Assembly (NCBI GenBank): GCA_902788805.1
Contig: CADALO010000016.1
Span: 1-63,070 of the forward strand
Length of the DNA: 63,070 nt
Direction: 5' to 3'
Origin: an uncultured Bacteroidota bacterium
Lineage (GTDB): Bacteria; Bacteroidota; Bacteroidia; Bacteroidales; P3
Of this stretch, positions 28,728 through 37,352 are shown piece after piece (the stretch's first letter is position 1; every line of letters starts with the position of its first letter). A program made the translations under genes and the position numbers. The notes under the pieces are model-generated. The model did not search any database, was not told the origin of the DNA, and saw only the letters and a program-made list of their open reading frames with translations.

Positions 28728-31700
28728 ATGCCCTATTTCACCCACTTACACGTGCACTCGCACTTCTCGATACTCGATGGTATGTCGAAAGTGCCCGACT
28801 TGATCAGCAAATGCAAACGCAACGGAATGTATTCGATGGCGCTGACCGACCACGGCAATATGTTCGGCATCAAGGAGCTTGTGGATACCGTGAAGAAGGA
28901 GAACGGCAAGGTGAAGGACAAGATTAAAGAGCAAAACGAGCTGATTGCCAGTCTTGGAACCACGGAAGAGGCATACGCTTATTTTGCAAGGCAGGATTAT
29001 GCGGATGAGCTGAAAAGGCGCAAAGAGAGTGGCGAGCAGGTGGATGACAAGGCCGAGTTTGTGCCGCCCAACCCGACAGCCGACGACCTGATGGCGGCCA
29101 ACGAGCGCCGTGTGGAAACGATAGCCGAATGCGAAGGCAAGATTGCCGAGCTTAAAAAGCAGTTTTTCAAGCCGATAATCGGTATCGAGACCTATTGCGC
29201 CCACCGCACGCTGCACGACAAGGACGCCAACATCAAGGAGCGCGACCCCGAGACGGGTCGCGACCGTATAACCGACCGTAGCGGCTGGCACCTTATCTTG
29301 CTGGCCAAGAACAAACAAGGCTATAAAAGCCTTTGCAAGCTGAGTTCAATAGCTTTCACCGAAGGCTACTTTTATTCGCCGCGTATCGACCACGCCCTTC
29401 TGGAGCAGTACCACGAAGGTCTGATTTGCTGCTCGGCCTGCATCGGCGGCGAGATTCCGCAGAAGCTGCTCAAGGGCGACATCGAGGGTGCACGCGAGGC
29501 TGTGCGTTGGTTCAAGAACCTCTTTGGCGATGACTTCTATCTTGAGCTTCAGCGTCATAAGACCGACAAGCCGAACGCCGCCTACGACACCTATCCTCGC
29601 CAGCAACAGGTGAACGCCTACCTGATTGAGTTTGCCAAAGAGTTTGGAATCAAGCTTATAGCTACCAATGATGTGCATTTTGTTGAGGAGGAGCACGGCG
29701 AGGCGCACGACCGCCTGATATGCCTCAGCACGGGCAAGGACTTTGACGACCCCACGCGAATGCACTATACGAAACAGGAGTGGCTCAAGAGTCCCGAAGA
29801 GATGGCTGCCATCTTCGCCGATATTCCTGAGGCTCTGGAAAATACGCGAGAGATTGTGGACAAGGTGGAGGAGTTCAGCATCGACTCAGACCCCATTATG
29901 CCGGTGTTCCCGATTCCTGCCGAGTTCGGCAGCGAGGAGGAGTATCGCAGCCGCATCACTGAACAGGAGCTGTTCGACGAGTTCACACGCAACGAGAAGG
30001 GCGAGGTGGTTATGAGCCAGGAAAAGGCCGAGGATAAGATTAAAAAACTCGGAGGATATAACAAGCTGTACCGCATCAAGTTCGAGGCCGATTATCTGGC
30101 GAAGCTGGTGTGGGAGGGTGCCAAGAAGAGGTATTTGGACAGAAAGCAGGGAACGGATGGCGATGAACCTGGTACAGAGAATGTTGAGATGACGGCAGAA
30201 GAGATAAGGAATGCCCTGACCGAAGAGCAGCGGGAGCGTATCATCTTCGAGCTGCATACCATCAAGACGATGGGTTTCCCGGGTTACTTCCTGATTGTGA
30301 GCGACTACATCCGCGCGGCGCGTGAGGAATTGGGTGTCAGCGTGGGTCCTGGGCGTGGCTCGGCGGCAGGCAGCGTGGTGGCCTACTGCCTGTGGATTAC
30401 TGATATCGACCCTTTGAGGTATGACCTTCTGTTTGAGCGTTTTTTGAATCCTGACCGCATTTCGCTGCCTGATATCGACGTGGACTTCGATGATGCGGGG
30501 CGCGGCAAGGTTTTGGAATGGATTACAGAGAAATACGGCAAGGAGAAGGTGGCACACATCATCACCTACGGCACTATGGCCAGCAAATCGAGCATTGCCG
30601 ATGTCGGACGTGTGCAGCGTGTGCCGCTGAACATTGTGAACCAGATAAAAAGCTATATCCCGGACCGTAGCTTCCCCGACAACGTCAAGGACGAGAAGGG
30701 CAAGTCGCCCAAGGTGAATCTGAAGAATTGCTACAAGTATGTGCCTGAGTTGCATCATATTATGGAGGCTCCAGATACGGATAAGTTTATGGATGAGCCT
30801 AACGGTGTCATCAAGTCTATGCTGACCTATGCTGAGGAGCTGGAGGACACCAACCGACAGATAGGTATCCACGCCTGCGGCGTCATTATCGGTGCCGACG
30901 ACCTGACCAAATATGCACCCGTGTGCACCATTAAGGATAAGGAATCGGGCGAGGATGTGTTGGTGACGCAGTACGACGGCCACGTGGTTGAGAATGTGGG
31001 TCTTATCAAGATGGACTTCCTGGGTCTCAAGAACTTGACCATCATAAAGGACGCTTTGCGCAATATCAAAAAGCGTCTGCATATCGACCTTGACATAGAC
31101 CATATCCCGATTGACGACGAGGCGACCTATAAACTTTTCTCGGAGGGCAATACCGTTGCTACGTTCCAGTTTGAGTCGGCAGGTATGCAGAAATACCTTA
31201 AGGAACTGGAACCGACGCAGTTTGAGGACCTTATAGCTATGAATGCCCTCTACCGTCCAGGTCCTATGGCCTATATTCCTCAGTTCATCAACCGCAAGCA
31301 GGGCAAGGAGCCTGTGGAGTACGACATCCCTTGTATGGAGAAGTACCTGAAGGACACCTACGGCATTACTGTCTATCAGGAGCAGGTGATGCTTCTGTCA
31401 CGCCAGCTTGCAGGCTTTACGCGCGGTCAGAGCGACACGCTGCGTAAGGCTATGGGCAAGAAGCAGATAGAGAAGATGAACGAGCTGGAGCTGCTCTTCT
31501 ATGATGGTGGCGAGAAGAATGGCTTCCCGCACGACAAACTGACCAAGATCTGGAACGACTGGAAGAAGTTTGCCGAGTATGCTTTCAATAAATCTCACGC
31601 CACCTGCTATTCGTGGGTTGCCTATCAGACGGCTTACCTCAAAGCGCACTATCCTGCTGAGTATATGGCCGCTGTGCTGACATCGTCGCTGAGCGATATC

Positions 31701-32867
31701 ACGCGTGTCACGCAGCTGATGGAGGACTGCCGCAAGAACAACATCGAGATTCTGGCACCCTGCGTCAACGAGTCGGATATCAACTTCTCGGTCAATGACA
31801 AGGGACAGATTCGCTTTGGCCTGAGTGCCATCAAGGGTATGGGCGAGGCGGCAGCGCAGGTTATCATCGACGAGCGCGAGAAGAACGGGCCTTATAAGGA
31901 CATATTCAACTTCCTGGACCGCATCAATATGAAGGCCGTGAACCGCAAGAATCTTGAGGTTCTGATCAAGTCGGGTGCCTTCGACCAGCTTGAAGGTATG
32001 CACCGTGCCCAGTATATGTTCAAGGAAATCGACAGCGAGAATGTCCCGTCCTATCTTGAGAAGCTTGTGCGTTGGCAGGCGCGCAAGCAGGATGCTGCAA
32101 ACGCCTCGCAGATGTCCATTTTCGATATGTCGGACGAAATAAAGGCTGAAGACCATCCTCCTATTCCGGAATGCGAGCCGTGGACCAGCGTGGAGCAGTG
32201 CAACTACGAGAAAGAGGTGATTGGCTTCTACCTTAGCGGACACCCGTTAGACGACTATAAGTACGAGATGAAGAACTTTGTCACTATCAGTGTGTCACAG
32301 TTGGCTGACTTGGAGTCGCTTGTGGCGCGCCGCGACGTGAAGTTCGGCGGCATTGTTACAGCGGCAATGTCGGGCATATCACAGAAGACAGGGCGGCCGT
32401 ATGGCAGTTTGACAATAGAGGATTACAACGGCTCGTATGAGCTGAGGCTGTTCGGTGACGATGCGGTGAAGTACAAGGACTTCTGTGTCAAGGGAATATT
32501 TGTTTTCGTGCACGCCAACGTCACGCAGCTCACAGTGCGCAAGGACGGCATCGAGACCAAACTGTCGCCGCGCCTGAAGATAATCAAGATGATGCTGCTA
32601 AGTGGTGTGATGGACGAGTATACCAAGACCATCAATTTCCATATAGACATCGAGAAGCTGACGGATGATTTCTGTACAAACCTGAAAAAGCTGGTGAACC
32701 AGAATCGTGGTAAGACTAAACTGACTGTCAATGTGGAGGATAGAAAGAACGGTATGTCGCTGTTTATGTCTTCGGTCGAGATGAGTGTCGAGCCCAGCAA
32801 GTTCGCGCATCTGCTTGAAAGCCTGCCGGAAGTGGAGAATGTTACGTTCAATAACAAACAAGTTTAA
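28728..32867 (+). CDS. dnaE: DNA polymerase III alpha subunit (1379 aa)
   Basis: Replicative polymerase. The N-terminal PHP domain starts HLHVHSHFSILDG and continues TDHGNMFG. The polymerase core has GPGRGSAAGS and the catalytic PDIDVDFDD (Asp residues near 582-588), then the tandem helix-hairpin-helix and an OB fold near 1170-1260. It is longer than the E. coli enzyme. One clear cause is a charged insertion of about 70 residues (about 65-140) between TDHGNMFGIKELV and the next PHP strand (FFKPIIGIETYCA), rich in Lys/Glu and coiled-coil-like. It stands alone with its own promoter. Confidence 0.97.
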   Translation: MPYFTHLHVHSHFSILDGMSKVPDLISKCKRNGMYSMALTDHGNMFGIKELVDTVKKENGKVKDKIKEQNELIASLGTTEEAYAYFARQDYADELKRRKESGEQVDDKAEFVPPNPTADDLMAANERRVETIAECEGKIAELKKQFFKPIIGIETYCAHRTLHDKDANIKERDPETGRDRITDRSGWHLILLAKNKQGYKSLCKLSSIAFTEGYFYSPRIDHALLEQYHEGLICCSACIGGEIPQKLLKGDIEGAREAVRWFKNLFGDDFYLELQRHKTDKPNAAYDTYPRQQQVNAYLIEFAKEFGIKLIATNDVHFVEEEHGEAHDRLICLSTGKDFDDPTRMHYTKQEWLKSPEEMAAIFADIPEALENTREIVDKVEEFSIDSDPIMPVFPIPAEFGSEEEYRSRITEQELFDEFTRNEKGEVVMSQEKAEDKIKKLGGYNKLYRIKFEADYLAKLVWEGAKKRYLDRKQGTDGDEPGTENVEMTAEEIRNALTEEQRERIIFELHTIKTMGFPGYFLIVSDYIRAAREELGVSVGPGRGSAAGSVVAYCLWITDIDPLRYDLLFERFLNPDRISLPDIDVDFDDAGRGKVLEWITEKYGKEKVAHIITYGTMASKSSIADVGRVQRVPLNIVNQIKSYIPDRSFPDNVKDEKGKSPKVNLKNCYKYVPELHHIMEAPDTDKFMDEPNGVIKSMLTYAEELEDTNRQIGIHACGVIIGADDLTKYAPVCTIKDKESGEDVLVTQYDGHVVENVGLIKMDFLGLKNLTIIKDALRNIKKRLHIDLDIDHIPIDDEATYKLFSEGNTVATFQFESAGMQKYLKELEPTQFEDLIAMNALYRPGPMAYIPQFINRKQGKEPVEYDIPCMEKYLKDTYGITVYQEQVMLLSRQLAGFTRGQSDTLRKAMGKKQIEKMNELELLFYDGGEKNGFPHDKLTKIWNDWKKFAEYAFNKSHATCYSWVAYQTAYLKAHYPAEYMAAVLTSSLSDITRVTQLMEDCRKNNIEILAPCVNESDINFSVNDKGQIRFGLSAIKGMGEAAAQVIIDEREKNGPYKDIFNFLDRINMKAVNRKNLEVLIKSGAFDQLEGMHRAQYMFKEIDSENVPSYLEKLVRWQARKQDAANASQMSIFDMSDEIKAEDHPPIPECEPWTSVEQCNYEKEVIGFYLSGHPLDDYKYEMKNFVTISVSQLADLESLVARRDVKFGGIVTAAMSGISQKTGRPYGSLTIEDYNGSYELRLFGDDAVKYKDFCVKGIFVFVHANVTQLTVRKDGIETKLSPRLKIIKMMLLSGVMDEYTKTINFHIDIEKLTDDFCTNLKKLVNQNRGKTKLTVNVEDRKNGMSLFMSSVEMSVEPSKFAHLLESLPEVENVTFNNKQV

Positions 32868-32879
32868 AACCATCTCGTT

Positions 32880-33767
32880 GTGAAGCAGATTAAACTAAAC
32901 ACTCCTGTTCCTGTCGAACCTCTGGGGCTCACATTAGCTCCAGAAGACCGGATAATGCTCATAGGCTCTTGCTTTACAGAGAATATGGGGTTGCGGCTGC
33001 GCGATTTGCACTTCGATGTTTGCATTAATCCGTTCGGCATCTTGTACAATCCGCTTTCGATGGCTGAAGCCCTCGGCAGATGCTTGGACGACAGAACGAT
33101 AAGGGAGGAGAGCCTTGTGCATTACGAAGGCCTCTGGCACTCGTGGCTACACCACGGCAGTTTCTCAAATGCAAGCAAGGAAGAGTGTATCGAAGTCTGT
33201 AATACTGCCATCCACGTTGCACACAGCTTCTTGCAGTCGTGCGACGTGTTGATACTCACTTTTGGTTCGGCCTGGTGCTATGAGCTTGCCGCATCTGCAG
33301 GTGAAGAAAACGGTAAAGTCGTAGTAGCCAACTGCCACAAGCTTCCTGCCGCCAATTTCACCAAACGGCTTCTGTCGGTTGGTGAGGTGGTATCTGCTTG
33401 GAAGCCATTGATAGAGCGAATGTTACAAAGTGGGGTCAAAGTAGTATACACCGTAAGCCCGGTTCGCCACCAGGCCTATGGCGCGCACGGCAACCAATTA
33501 GGCAAGGCGGTGTTGCTGCTTGCAATAGAACAATTAATGTCCGAGGTTGGGGGATGCTATTTCCCTGCATACGAAATAATTATGGATGAGTTGCGCGATT
33601 ACCGCTTCTATGCCGACGACTTGGCGCATCCCTCTGCGTTGGCCGAGCAGATTGTATGGCAACGCTTTCAGGAGGCTGCAATGACGGCCGAGACCATTCA
33701 ACGTTGCGAAGAAACGGAGAGGGAGAACAGGCGCAAGGCGCATCGTCCGTTACATCAAATAAGTTAA
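32880..33767 (+). CDS. GSCFA domain protein (295 aa)
   Basis: The family signature GSCFTEN (residues 29-35) is followed by the invariant NPFGILYNP and a TFGSAWCYE block, then YTVSPVRH and DDLAHPS. These are the conserved blocks of the GSCFA family, which resembles the SGNH/GDSL esterase fold (Ser in GSCF, His in HPS); the substrate is unknown. It starts at GTG 32880, 12 nt after dnaE; the next ATG would remove the conserved N-terminus. Confidence 0.92.
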   Translation: MKQIKLNTPVPVEPLGLTLAPEDRIMLIGSCFTENMGLRLRDLHFDVCINPFGILYNPLSMAEALGRCLDDRTIREESLVHYEGLWHSWLHHGSFSNASKEECIEVCNTAIHVAHSFLQSCDVLILTFGSAWCYELAASAGEENGKVVVANCHKLPAANFTKRLLSVGEVVSAWKPLIERMLQSGVKVVYTVSPVRHQAYGAHGNQLGKAVLLLAIEQLMSEVGGCYFPAYEIIMDELRDYRFYADDLAHPSALAEQIVWQRFQEAAMTAETIQRCEETERENRRKAHRPLHQIS

Positions 33768-33783
33768 CAATCAATTACATCAA

Positions 33784-34800
33784 ATGAAAAAGAATGTAGC
33801 ATTAGTGATGGGAGGCTTCTCTGGCGAGCACCAGATCTCCATCAACAGCGGTTGTCAGGTGTATGACTCGCTTGACAAGAGGAAATACAATGTCTATAAG
33901 ATAGTTATAGGTCATCAAGATGGCAATGGCATAGACCGCAACCAGTGGTATTGGCTTGCCGACAACGGCGAGCATCGCCCCGTGGACCGCGCTGACTTTA
34001 CGGTGACCGACGGAGGCAAGAAAGTGCGTTTCGACCTGGCTTTCATTATCATTCACGGCAACCCCGGCGAGAACGGCGTGATGCAAGGCTACTTCGACCT
34101 GCTGGGCATAAAGTACACAACCTGCGGTTTCTACACGTCGGCGCTCACCTTTAACAAGGGCTACTGCAACGCCGTGGTTCGCAGCTACCACATCGTGAAA
34201 GTGGCAAAATCAAGGCTATTCTATCGTGGCCAACCCATTGATTGCAAGGAAGTAATCAGTCGTCTCAGGCTACCGCTCTTTGTCAAGCCCGCATCGGGCG
34301 GCAGCAGCGTGGCTACCACCAAGGTGAAAAGAAAAGAAGACCTGATGCCTGCCATCGAAGAGGCTTTCACAGAAGACGATGCCGTGCTGGTCGAGGAGTT
34401 CGTGCAAGGTCGTGAATTTGACTGCGGTGTGATGAAAATCAAGGGCAAGAAATACGTGTTCCCGATAACCGAGATTATTCCTCTCGGTGGACACGAATTC
34501 TTTGATTATGAGGCTAAATACGATGGTTTTTCGAACGAGGTCACGCCCGCCGAGGTGGACGAGAGTATCGCTGACGAGATACAGGACGTGTCGTCCAAAC
34601 TCTATGACCTGCTTGACTGCCGTGGCGTGGTGCGCTTCGATTATATCTACAACGAAGAGCGTCAACGTCTTACCTTCCTTGAAGTCAATACGATACCAGG
34701 TCAGAGCGCCGAGAGCATCGTTCCCAAACAGGCCCGTGCAATGGGCATCTCCACAGCTCAACTGTACGAGATGATTATTGAAGAGGCACTTTCAAAATAA
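33784..34800 (+). CDS. ddl: D-alanine--D-alanine ligase
   Basis: ATP-grasp enzyme joining two D-Ala for peptidoglycan precursor synthesis in the cytosol. Conserved: GGFSGEHQISINSG at the start, KPASGGSSVAT (ATP-binding), VEEFVQGREFDCGV, and the metal/substrate block LEVNTIPGQSAESIVPKQA. 338 aa, normal length. It lies 16 nt after the GSCFA gene and is probably in the same transcript. Confidence 0.95.
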   Translation: MKKNVALVMGGFSGEHQISINSGCQVYDSLDKRKYNVYKIVIGHQDGNGIDRNQWYWLADNGEHRPVDRADFTVTDGGKKVRFDLAFIIIHGNPGENGVMQGYFDLLGIKYTTCGFYTSALTFNKGYCNAVVRSYHIVKVAKSRLFYRGQPIDCKEVISRLRLPLFVKPASGGSSVATTKVKRKEDLMPAIEEAFTEDDAVLVEEFVQGREFDCGVMKIKGKKYVFPITEIIPLGGHEFFDYEAKYDGFSNEVTPAEVDESIADEIQDVSSKLYDLLDCRGVVRFDYIYNEERQRLTFLEVNTIPGQSAESIVPKQARAMGISTAQLYEMIIEEALSK

Positions 34801-34837
34801 ATTCAAGCATATAATACTTATTATCAATTACAAAGCT

Positions 34838-35368
34838 ATGGATAACGAGATATTGCAGGCACTACGCCAGCGTAGGAGCGTGCGCGCATTCAAACCTGAA
34901 CAAATCAAGGAAGAAGAGCTTAAGGCCGTGCTCGATGCCGGAACATACGCCCCAACGGGTATGAACCGTCAGGACCCGTGGATTGTCGCTGTGCAGAACC
35001 CAACGATAATCAGCCAGTTGGTGAAGATGAACTCCCTCTTTACTGAGCAGGAAGGCAATCCCTACTACGATGCACCGACCATCGTGCTGGTTTTTGCTTC
35101 GCGTCCCGACAAGTGGCCCAACGGTATGGCCGACGGCACGTTGGTGCTGGGCAATATGATGAACGCCGCGCACGCAATAGGGCTGGGCTCCTGCTGGATA
35201 AACCGTGAGCGTCAGATGTTTGACACCGAAGAAGGACGACAGCTGATGAAGCATCTCGGCTTGCCCGACGGACTGATGGGCGTCGGGGCCCTGTCTCTCG
35301 GCTATCCCGCCAAGCCCCTTTCACCGGCACGTCCCCGCAAGGAGAACTACTATCGCATTGTAAAATAG
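34838..35368 (+). CDS. Nitroreductase family protein (176 aa)
   Basis: FMN-dependent NAD(P)H oxidoreductase. The start at ATG 34838 gives the family-typical opening ILQALRQRRSVRAFKPEQI; the upstream frame overlaps ddl. FMN-contacting blocks are RRSVR, APTGMNRQDPW and GLGSCWINRE. The physiological substrate cannot be told. Confidence 0.92.
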   Translation: MDNEILQALRQRRSVRAFKPEQIKEEELKAVLDAGTYAPTGMNRQDPWIVAVQNPTIISQLVKMNSLFTEQEGNPYYDAPTIVLVFASRPDKWPNGMADGTLVLGNMMNAAHAIGLGSCWINRERQMFDTEEGRQLMKHLGLPDGLMGVGALSLGYPAKPLSPARPRKENYYRIVK

Positions 35369-35369
35369 T

Positions 35370-36131
35370 ATGAAAGAACCGATTGTGGACGCTGCCACGC
35401 AGGAATTGCTGCGCCGATATGCTGCACAATACGAGACATCGGACTTCCTTACGGGCGACCCGTCATACTGGATGCATCAAGTGTCGGGCGTTGAGAATCA
35501 GGAAACTATGGCGTTCCTTGCCTCTTGCCTGAGCTACGGAAGCCGCAAGCAGTTTATGCCCAAGATTGGCCAACTGCTCGAGTGGGCTGACGGCGAGGTG
35601 TACTCTTGGGTGCGCGAAGGCGCATTCAACGAACATTTCCGTGCGGGCGACACGGATTGTTTTTACCGCCTCTACAATAACGATTGTATGCACAACTTCC
35701 TCTGCGCCAGTCAACAGTTGCTGCTCGACTATGGCTCGCTGGGGGCATACGTCAGCAGTGCCGCATCTGACGGCTATGGCGCGGTGCAGGCCATCTGCTC
35801 CTTCTACGCCTCAAAAGGCGTTAGCGTGGTGGTTCCAAAAGACACACAATCAGCCTGCAAGCGCGTTTGTATGTACCTTCGCTGGATGGTGCGCAGCGGC
35901 TCGCCGGTCGACTTGGGCCTGTGGGCCGGATTCATTGACCGTCGCACACTGATTATGCCACTCGACACCCACGTGGTCAGCCAGTCGGTGCGTCTCGGAC
36001 TGTTGCCTTGCCGCGCGGCATCGATGAGCGCCGCCCGCCGCCTGACTGCCGCTCTCGCCACCGTTTTCCCCGATGACCCCCTGCGAGGCGACTTCGCCCT
36101 TTTCGGCTACGGAGTGTCAAACGACGCATAG
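35370..36131 (+). CDS. TIGR02757 family protein (253 aa)
   Basis: A conserved Bacteroidetes/spirochaete family of unknown function. Motifs visible: FLASCLSYGSRKQF, KRVCMYLRWMVR, PLDTHVVSQSVRLGL and FALFGYGVSND. The spacing of a helical core with PLDTHV is reminiscent of HhH-GPD glycosylases (compare VDTHV of Nth), suggesting a DNA-repair fold; that is inference. It starts 1 nt after the nitroreductase stop. Confidence 0.85.
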   Translation: MKEPIVDAATQELLRRYAAQYETSDFLTGDPSYWMHQVSGVENQETMAFLASCLSYGSRKQFMPKIGQLLEWADGEVYSWVREGAFNEHFRAGDTDCFYRLYNNDCMHNFLCASQQLLLDYGSLGAYVSSAASDGYGAVQAICSFYASKGVSVVVPKDTQSACKRVCMYLRWMVRSGSPVDLGLWAGFIDRRTLIMPLDTHVVSQSVRLGLLPCRAASMSAARRLTAALATVFPDDPLRGDFALFGYGVSNDA

Positions 36132-36246
36132 CTGATAGCTAATTGCTTTAGATTCTTTGCTTTACGATACTGGAATGGCTATAATTCGGCATTCTGACAT
36201 CGCTAAACACAACTGCTTGATTCAGTGCAGCTTCATTATGCCATCT

Positions 36247-36350
36247 CCGTTCGTTGTCCAGTCGTTGTCCAGTTGTTGTCCAGTTGTTGTCCAGTCAGCG
36301 ACTGGACAACAACTGGACAACGAGCGGACAACGACTGGACAACAAACGGT
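36247..36350. repeat. 11-bp-iteron palindrome, element D
   Basis: TGTCC cores at 36255, 36266, 36277 and 36288 are mirrored by GGACA at 36304, 36315, 36326 and 36337. The axis is at 36298, the centre 11 bp, the span 87 bp. The units are GTTGTCCAGT(C/T), a third sequence type. The caps are CCGTTCG and CAAACGG, as in elements C and E. It is located between the TIGR02757 gene and tonB. Confidence 0.93.
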
Positions 36351-36493
36351 GTTGACTGGGTGTTTTCTCGGTGCGGAAACGTCGAAAAGAGCGTGCGAAA
36401 GATGACGAAAAATAATTTGTTGGCTAATGGGTTGTATATCAAATGACTTGAGACTTTAGCGGATTGAAATGAAATTTTTTTTACAGGCATTTG

Positions 36494-36523
36494 TTGATAA
36501 ATGAAAAAAAAGTTGTAATTTAG
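36494..36523 (+). promoter_or_regulatory. Promoter of tonB
   Basis: -33 TTG (36494-36496), 19 bp, then -7 TAATTTAG (36516-36523), one mismatch to TAnnTTTG. The spacing equals that of the tRNA and XRE promoters. Confidence 0.6.
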
Positions 36524-36586
36524 CAGTGCGAAAGGATGTGTTCCTAAGCGCTTAAAAAGTAGAATAAATAATTAAAAATTAATAAT

Positions 36587-37285
36587 ATGGAAGCAAAAAA
36601 ATCGCAGAAAGCAGACCTTGAAAACAAGAAAGGATTGTTTCTTGAGATAGGTATGGTGACGATCCTTGCCCTTGTGCTTGTTGCCTTCAACCTGAGAAGC
36701 ACAGACAAGAAGGACAGCAATTTTGCTGTGCAGCAGGTGAGCACCGAAATGGAGGAGGAAATTCTCAACACTGAGGAGGAACAGCCTGATGAGCCGGAAC
36801 CGGAGCCCGAGCAGCCGGAACCTGAGGTTACGACCGAACTCGAAGTGGTTGACAACGACGCTGAGATTGAAAATGAGCTCGGTATCGTCGACGCTGGTGA
36901 CGATGCCAGCAAGAAGCAGGAAGAGGTTGTTATCACTGATGTAGGAAACGAAGAGGCTGTCGAAGAAGAAGAAATCTTCGTGTTCGTTGAGGAATTCCCC
37001 AGTTTCCCCGGTGGCGAGGAAGCCCTCTACAAATATCTGTATGACAACCTGCAGTATCCTGATATGGCACGCGACAACAACATCACCGGCAAAGTGGTTA
37101 TCCGCTTTGTGGTTGAGAAGGACGGCAGTATCACCAAGGCTGCCATCGCCCGTGAAATCGGTGGTGGTTGCGGTAAGGAGGCACTGCGCGTTGTGAACGG
37201 TATGCCTAAGTGGAAACCTGGCAAACAGAGCGGTAAGGCTGTTCGCACGGAGTTCACCCTGCCGGTCGACTTCCAGTTGAACTAA
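36587..37285 (+). CDS. tonB: Energy transducer TonB
   Basis: Couples the proton-motive force to TonB-dependent outer-membrane receptors. Domains: a short cytosolic Lys-rich start, one membrane helix (about 17-35), a periplasmic spacer rich in Glu/Pro (PDEPEPEPEQPEPEV), and a C-terminal TonB domain (about 140-232) with YPDMARDNNITGKVVIRFVV and MPKWKPGKQSGK. No ExbB/ExbD beside it. It is followed by a terminator. Confidence 0.94.
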   Translation: MEAKKSQKADLENKKGLFLEIGMVTILALVLVAFNLRSTDKKDSNFAVQQVSTEMEEEILNTEEEQPDEPEPEPEQPEPEVTTELEVVDNDAEIENELGIVDAGDDASKKQEEVVITDVGNEEAVEEEEIFVFVEEFPSFPGGEEALYKYLYDNLQYPDMARDNNITGKVVIRFVVEKDGSITKAAIAREIGGGCGKEALRVVNGMPKWKPGKQSGKAVRTEFTLPVDFQLN

Positions 37286-37307
37286 TGAATTGACTTTGAT
37301 TTAAAGC

Positions 37308-37336
37308 TAAAGGCGGACACTGTGTTCGCCTTTTTT
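37308..37336 (+). terminator. Terminator after tonB
   Basis: AAGGCG/CGCCTT closes a stem that continues through ACAC/GTGT (37309-37332), then T6. It lies immediately before the ABC-F gene. Confidence 0.75.
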
Positions 37337-37352
37337 CGTGAGTGGAAACGCT

